Source of the DNA: Ascidia mentula
Lineage: Eukaryota; Chordata; Ascidiacea; Phlebobranchia; Ascidiidae
Direction: 5' to 3'
DNA length: 64,000 nucleotides
NCBI GenBank assembly: GCA_947561715.1
Contig: OX387198.1
Location: 14,880,001-14,944,000 of the forward strand
Within the stretch, counting starts at the first letter, position 1; each line of letters opens with the position of its first letter. Below the pieces are notes generated by a model that was not told the DNA's origin, searched no databases, and saw nothing but the letters and a program-made list of their open reading frames with translations. The translations under genes were made by a program, and so were the position numbers. This document shows, one piece after another, positions 57,501-64,000 of this stretch.

Positions 57501-60500
57501 TTAATAAATTGTGTTTATGTTTGCTACCTAACCCTTGCGTGAATAACAAAAGCATGGAGATTGAAACAAGTTGTTTTTCCAAACAAACTTCAGTCTTTAT
57601 TAATTATCAACATAACCCACAAAGGGGTTTCAACAAAAATGTCAAATAAAATCATTTCTATTTTGTGCAAAACTTAGATGAACAATAAACACATGAAATA
57701 AAATCACATGGGCAGTTGGGAACTGATAAAACCACATACATGCCCATGTGGCAACTGATTTCCTCACAGAGAATCATGCTCTGTCATAGAACCGCAGCCA
57801 GTTGCACTGGGAGGTGATGGGTTGTGACAAGCCGCATCTGACATTTTGCCACCTGAACGTGCTGGCCAAGCTTCATTATAGAATTGACATAATATGTAGG
57901 ATTTTGTAACTTGAGTTAACCTGTTCAAATCTGGTAACACAAATGTCACAAAAATCGATGTTGTAAAAGTTGTAACAAACAAGACAGTTTGTTACATACT
58001 GACTGACTTCTTGACCTAATTTGCATCAGGTATAATTTTTTTACAGGTTTGGCCCGAAGATTTCTATACAGAAAATGCTGGCCACAATATCTATCTTGCA
58101 TGGGCAGTTCCAAACTGTGCAGATGGTTGTTCACCAAGCTGGATCACAGACGGCTATTGTGACGCAGCTTGTAATGTCTCCGATTGCAACTGGGATGGTG
58201 GAGATTGCACAGGTCAATGAATTATTTCATCATGTTTATTTAATACTTGTGATAAAAGTTGTTAGTTCATTATCAGAAGGTTTTGGATGAACGATGTATA
58301 CTGTGCAATTTTTAAAGGAAATAAAGGAGGTGTTGTAAAACTACGGAATACAAGCCTTTTCTTATTTAAACGATTCATTTAAGTTCAAAGCAAACCCCTA
58401 AATGTTGAAAATCTAACACCTATTTTTACAAAACTAATAAATATATAGCCACATTGTTTATTTACAAATGCTTTGTCTAACGATGGCACAATTCATTAGG
58501 GTCAACAAATCTTGATGGATCAAACTTGTTTATGTATCACCTTCAAATAACGTGTAGACTTAGTTGATTGTTAGCATTATTTGAATCTTAGCACAATTTG
58601 ACTGAATAACATCCTAAAAAAAAAATATTTTTTTTAGGGGAAAATGTACGAATGGGTGTTGGTGTAAACAACAATTTTGGAAATCAACCTTGGATGTCAT
58701 CGTTATCAACCTACTGCAAAGCTGGATGCTCCAACAACTGGATAGCTGATAAGTTTTGTGATCAGGTCTTGAGAAATTGTTTTTGAATGCTTATCTTGTT
58801 CCACTAAATTATTTACTGCTGCAGAGCCTGGTACCTATGTATTGCTTTCGATAGAGGCTCTTCCCATTTATTTTAAGTGAGGTTTTGTGTAAGTCTACAC
58901 ACACAAGATTATCTTTGGGATCTTGGGTGTAATCTTTTTAGTTTTAGACTTCAATGAACAGTTTTTTGTACTTGGTAGTTGCTCCATAGTTGATAACAAA
59001 CCCTTTGTGAACTGCAATTTTGGCAGTATTTCTGTCTTGGATGTTTATGTCAAAAATTTTATGAATACCTTAATTTGCCCCAACAAAAATATGAGATAAT
59101 TTATGTCATTAGTTATTTATGCATACAGTTTAAGAACACCCTATTAAGTATTATCAGAAAAACAATCAACAAATGTATAAATGAAAGCTGAAGCATTTAT
59201 GCTGCATTCAGGTGGTAAATTATTTTTATTTTCAGGCATGTAATGTTGAAGAATGTGGTTTTGATGCTGGAGATTGTGGGATTAGCAATTACAAAAATAT
59301 GATAAAACTAACATCGAATTTAAAGAATAATACAACCTATAATCTGCCTTGGGGAAAATATCTTGCATACATTGACCTCACCAAAGTAAGAATTTTTTAC
59401 TTTTTCAATATTTTTGCAATATAACTTACAATAAAACACAAACCAAATTGTTTACGAATCTAGACTGGAAAATTTTTAAATTTTATTTTTTTCCATGAGT
59501 AATCATATCAGAAAAAATGGAATTGACAATCTTTAATTGTAGACCTTCTCCAAAGTAACTGCTGCAACATATAATGAGAATAAGGATGTGAGAACTGCCG
59601 CAGTGTCCAATAAGTATCATGTTTTAACCATTTTATTTCACAACAATGGAAATGAGACAACTGTGAGTTTACTGAAAGCAAACTGTGTTCACCTATCGTA
59701 AAATTTTTATAAAAGTTGTAAAACTGTATTATTATTTTTGTGGATACTTCTCTTGCATTTATCCTACTTTTGTTAAATATAATATTAGTTTTAAAACACA
59801 TTTTTTAAAAATATATTTTCGTTCTGCCAAAAATTTTTCTAAAAAACAGTTGTTTTTGTATCACTAAAGACATGATATTGATTTTAGGCAACATTTAACG
59901 TTACTGGAAACGTAAATGTTTCACATTCAGAAAAGGGTGACAATGCAACTAGTCGAGTTTTGTCGATTGTATTCAATGTTACTGCCTTCCCTTCCTCAAA
60001 TGACACAAACCACACAGTTGGCATTAATGGAGATGAAGAAATCGAACAACCCACTGAAAAGACCAGAGAAGAAACCAAACCATATGACCTGGTGTTTCTT
60101 GCTGTTCCTGAAGATAAAAAGTCACCAAAAATCAACTTTGATGAAACCAAAATCGAACTAGAGTTACCTTTTAACCTGGATTTAATCAACAGAACAGTTT
60201 TGCCTAAGCATGTCCAAGATGACCTTGCAGCACTTGATCATGACCTTAAAGAGGGTTATTTAACTGAGTTGGGGCATAAGAGATCTGCAAGGGAGCTGTT
60301 GGAACCATACTTTGAGCTGCTTAGAAACAACCAGGTTGAAAATAAAGAAAATCAATCGGTGTCAAATAATTCCAAGTTGCCCAGTGTTGAAGATAACAAA
60401 CCCCTGTCTTATGTTAGAGGAGATTTAGGTGAAGTGACGTCAAAAATATCACCTCAAGTTCCTCATCTATTTAGGTAAGTTTTAGTAAGTATGCTTTTCC

Positions 60501-63500
60501 TAGGTTTGAAAGCCGACATGCTACATTTTACTGCTATCCCATATTATTTCTTTACTGATTCTGGCCACAACTTTGGTAATGTTGGGGTAAAGAAATTGCC
60601 TTAAATAAAAACTCACCTTGTACAAAAGATTAGGCATTGCTCCTATGAATATCTTCTATGGACAATCTTTTTTTAAACATGAAAACTTTTGACAAGGTTT
60701 ATTTTTTTCACAGAAAAGAAAATTTTCCTGGAGCAAATGCAGATATATCGCACCAGAACAAAAGGTTGGCGTAAATTGAGTCCAAGTAAATTATCCGTAC
60801 TAAACAAATATATTAAAATGTGTTTCTGCAGCGAAGAAATATTTGTGGAGATTAACCGTCCTGGTAACAGAAAACTTATGTCACTTCAAAATGAAGGTTT
60901 TATGCCATGGGAAAAGGACACCGAGTTAAAGGACTTTCTCGATGAATTGGAAGAAAAGAGATTTCGAGAAGAAAGGTATCCTAAAGATTTTACTTTCACG
61001 TTAAAGTTTCTTGTTTTCCCGATTGGTGCAATTCAAAATCCGCTCTTACGTCTAAATATTTGCAATGACCCTAATTGACAGAGTGTATAATTTTTACTTT
61101 AACTTAGGGCTTCCCAAACTGGGGTTGCACGCCAAAATTTATTGCTCGCAAAAATTCAATGTCACCCCCAAAGTTCAATATTAAGTTGTAATGTTTCATA
61201 AAGTAAGCAATTATGCCGCTTTTCTGGAAGATACTGCAAAAAAAATGACTTTCCAAGTTAAACAATTTTCAGATCTTCAGATCTTTGCATTCGAAATGTA
61301 AAAATTTCGAAATACTGACTGAAAATGATGAAGGAAAACCTTGAAAACTGTTGCCTAAAAATAACTTTCAATTGTTTGTAGATACGCGACGTCATTCAAG
61401 AAAAGGAAGTTGTTGGATACTTTTGGTGATTCTCTTCGTTTCGTGAGCGGACTTTACAACAAAAGATTCGGATTTCGACAACGTAAAGTCCCCGCTCATA
61501 TGCCACACTTTATTCACAAGTAAGACATCTCTATCTGTTGTATTCTTACTTTGCCACCACCAACATGTATCATTAAGCCCACCCCCGAGTTTGCCTGATT
61601 TCAAGCCAAATTCCTTAAATTTGGGGCGAATTTAAAACCGTTCCATTTGCGCTTGGCTGTTTGTGAAATTTGGATCATAATTTGGCCTCGACTTATTTTA
61701 TCTTGTGTATTTATTTATTGGCATAGAAAACATTGTGGTTAGTTGATTTCCAGTGTTGTACTGAAATGTAATCGTACATGACCCTTTTTTAACAAAATCC
61801 CACAGCTCCGTTTGCCCGTTTTTTTGTTTTTATCTGGTAACCCTGGTTCATTATACTGAAAACTGTAAAGCAACAAACACTTCGTGGTTATCTGCTCTCG
61901 TATATATATTGACCGATCTGTTATGAGAGTCAACCATATAGTTTTTTTCGCATATAGTTGGGATTCTAAATTACCTGAAAATCTCCACCGATTTCTGCAT
62001 CAACTTATTTGTTTGTAGGTCGATTATGATCGAGTTGCAGAGTAAATTTCCTGCCGAATACGACCAAACATCATCGCACAAACTTCGACATTCTCAGGTG
62101 AAACAATCATGTTCATCTGTCGTGTATATTTTCCGAACTGACAAATATTTTAGCAGATTCAAAAGTTTTTTCTTTTGATTTTATGGTTTTATAAAAGGTA
62201 AAGTTTTACCTAAACTTGAAGTTTATTTTTTTATGTTTTGTCAATGTGACGTCAAATGTCTTGTTTGTATAAAAAGTAAAGTTTTAGTATAGTTTCGTTT
62301 GACTCCAACCTGCCAACTGATAAGTTTGATGTGAACATTTGCAGCTGAAACTTACTATATTTCTTCTGGCGTTTTTGAGCACACAAAAACTGACAGCTAT
62401 AAATTGGGTTTATAAAACATATGACTTTGAATATTTTGTCAACACAGGACATGCAGTTTGCATTTTCCTACTTTTACTACGTGATGAGCGAAGAAAAAGT
62501 GTTGAATTATTCTGAAGTGTTCGATCGGTTTGACACAGACAGTTCGGGTGTTTTGTCCGACAGAGAAATAAGGTTTGCATTAAATTAAAAAATACTACAC
62601 ATTACTGCATTTTGCGCTGAAACAAATAGTTATGACAATAATCGCCAGAAAGTATTTTCAATTAACTGTAAGTCAGAGCTTTACAATCGCTTAGTCCCCA
62701 AATTACTTCTACCCGAGCAAAACGGCTAGTCAAAAATGTGATAACGGATCTATTGCGTTTTATGCCTTAGATTTTTAGAACAAGATCTTTATCGTGAATA
62801 AGCTGCAGACAGATGGCCTTTATTGTTTGACATGTGAATGCTAGTACGGAACGTCAGTTGTCAATGCGCTAGACACCATTTCCTAGTTGCGGTTGACTGC
62901 GGCTTCGCGCAATTTAACCCCAACCATGGGAAATGGTATCTTATAACATCTATTCGCGCAATTTTACAAACGAAACTGAAATACCGGTCGCCTTTATTCT
63001 ATAATGTGCAATAAAATGATTGCGGCGTTCAAAAAGAATAGAAAGTGTGTGTAAAGTAAGTAAGGTGCTTGCTTGCCCAAAACCTTTTACGGATTAATTT
63101 GAGGTCCGCGGACTCAGGTTGAGAATCATTGAACTGAGTAAATACTTGTCATGAAATCCCGTTTACCACATAGGTATTCAACACTAATAAGACATGTTAT
63201 TCTTGTCCAATAAACAGCAAAGTGTAGCATGATAACTTGGTAAGCCCATAATTGGTTGGTTAAGTTTCTGTATGTTTTTGCAGATTGCTCGCAACACAGG
63301 TGTACGACCTTCCACTGACCTTGCAGGAATTGACTGGATTGGAAACCTATATTAAGGACTGTGCCTGGGAATTATACGGAACTCAATCAAAGGTAATAAA
63401 CTACCGTCCCTTAAAAAACTTTTTTGAAGTTAAACTTTTTTGAAAAACTTTAATATGTGAAAATCATTTTAAGAAAGTAGTTTGACAGTTTTTTTCTGCC

Positions 63501-63943
63501 GAAAATTGGTGAAATTGTAAATTGTTTCGCATTCTACTCAAACTCCGGTTTCTGAACCAAGGCATGAACCCGATAGGGTTCATGGGACTTACCTTAACAA
63601 CAATACTTTCAACGATGAAGTTCATTTTGTATGATGACTCAACTCAAAAACTTCCAAATTTGTGGTCTACAGGGATAAAGAATGAAACCCGGACTTAAAC
63701 CTTGAAACAAAATGTCAAGTTTCAAAACATTCTGTGTTTTTTTTTCAGAATTCTTCCAATACCTCAAACCATTCGCTGCAATCTTACACACAACCTGTGA
63801 AGGATCTGGACGAGTGGGCGACAACGGAGAAGTATTACGACACAAATATGCCCCTCGTTACCAGGGAGGTTATTCTTCATTGTGATCCGATCCTTGCATT
63901 GTTTTCTAAAACTTTTGGTGGAATGAAAAGATTCAAATACAAG
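54567..63943 (+). CDS. GNPTAB: N-acetylglucosamine-1-phosphotransferase alpha/beta precursor (3' end outside window)
   Basis: Eighteen exons in phase give 1062 aa so far: 54567-54695, 54893-55278, 55375-55622, 55900-56077, 56861-56972, 57253-57393, 58047-58212, 58638-58765, 59236-59385, 59543-59662, 59888-60474, 60714-60764, 60832-60975, 61382-61519, 62019-62097, 62448-62572, 63284-63392, 63749-63943. It starts [20 protein letters not shown] (cytosolic tail and first membrane segment). Then come Stealth regions [36 protein letters not shown] and [13 protein letters not shown], and two Notch-like LNR modules ([33 protein letters not shown]). An EF hand follows ([13 protein letters not shown]). 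The Golgi enzyme puts GlcNAc-1-phosphate from UDP-GlcNAc on lysosomal enzymes. The cleavage region reads RKLL858|D859TFGDSLRF. About 190 residues with the last membrane segment lie beyond 64000. Confidence 0.96.
56312..56761. mobile_element. MITE in GNPTAB intron 4
   Basis: Terminal inverted repeats cataggcgtcgattt / aaatcaacgcctatg. Flanking gggtagtg and gggtagta match at 7 of 8 bases. No coding capacity. Confidence 0.8.
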
Positions 63944-64000
63944 GTAGGAGTTGATTGAAGGTGATTTCAGTGGCTACGAATGTTTTTACTCAAAGAAATT

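Overview
This is animal nuclear DNA, most likely from a solitary ascidian of the Ciona type. It is AT-rich and compact. It has short spliced introns, two cistrons packed head to tail, a tRNA-derived SINE family, many small hAT-like MITEs, and chordate-like orthologues of CENP-W, HAUS2, ATG5, TSR1, GEMIN6, SRP9, epsin, USF, GNPNAT1 and GNPTAB. The species assignment is inference. All exon joins below were read by hand from splice sites, reading phase and homology.

Layout. 1-1118: 3' end of a glycine-rich RRM protein gene (+). 2635-4984: a gag-only BEL/Pao-like LTR element (-) with a large hairpin. 5581-8640: CENPW, HAUS2 and ATG5 (+); the CENPW stop and HAUS2 start share ATGA. 9144-17647: TSR1 (+), 17 coding exons. 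18.2-33.2 kb: a tandem segmental duplication. Each unit carries an A-type and a B-type glycine-rich RRM gene (-). In unit 2 the A gene is broken, and a dead LINE fragment lies where its last exon should be. A satellite of about 203 bp separates the units. 35778-37234: GEMIN6 (+) and SRP9 (-), convergent. 40223-42355: an epsin-like gene (-) with no visible ENTH domain. 44808-50221: USF (-), 10 exons, introns full of MITEs. 50812-50883: tRNA-Gly(TCC) (-). 52911-54201: GNPNAT1 (-). 54567 to the right edge: GNPTAB (+), C-terminus outside the window.

How things fit together. The strongest undescribed-looking signal is a cassette exon in the same intron of all five glycine-rich RRM genes. It always brings an early stop followed by 150-185 nt to the next splice donor, the layout of an NMD poison exon. 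Two distant copies share 96 identical nucleotides although the surrounding intron has diverged. Two other pairings look functional. CENPW-HAUS2 couples a kinetochore protein to a spindle protein in one transcription unit. The divergent GNPNAT1/GNPTAB pair couples a UDP-GlcNAc biosynthesis enzyme to an enzyme that consumes UDP-GlcNAc.
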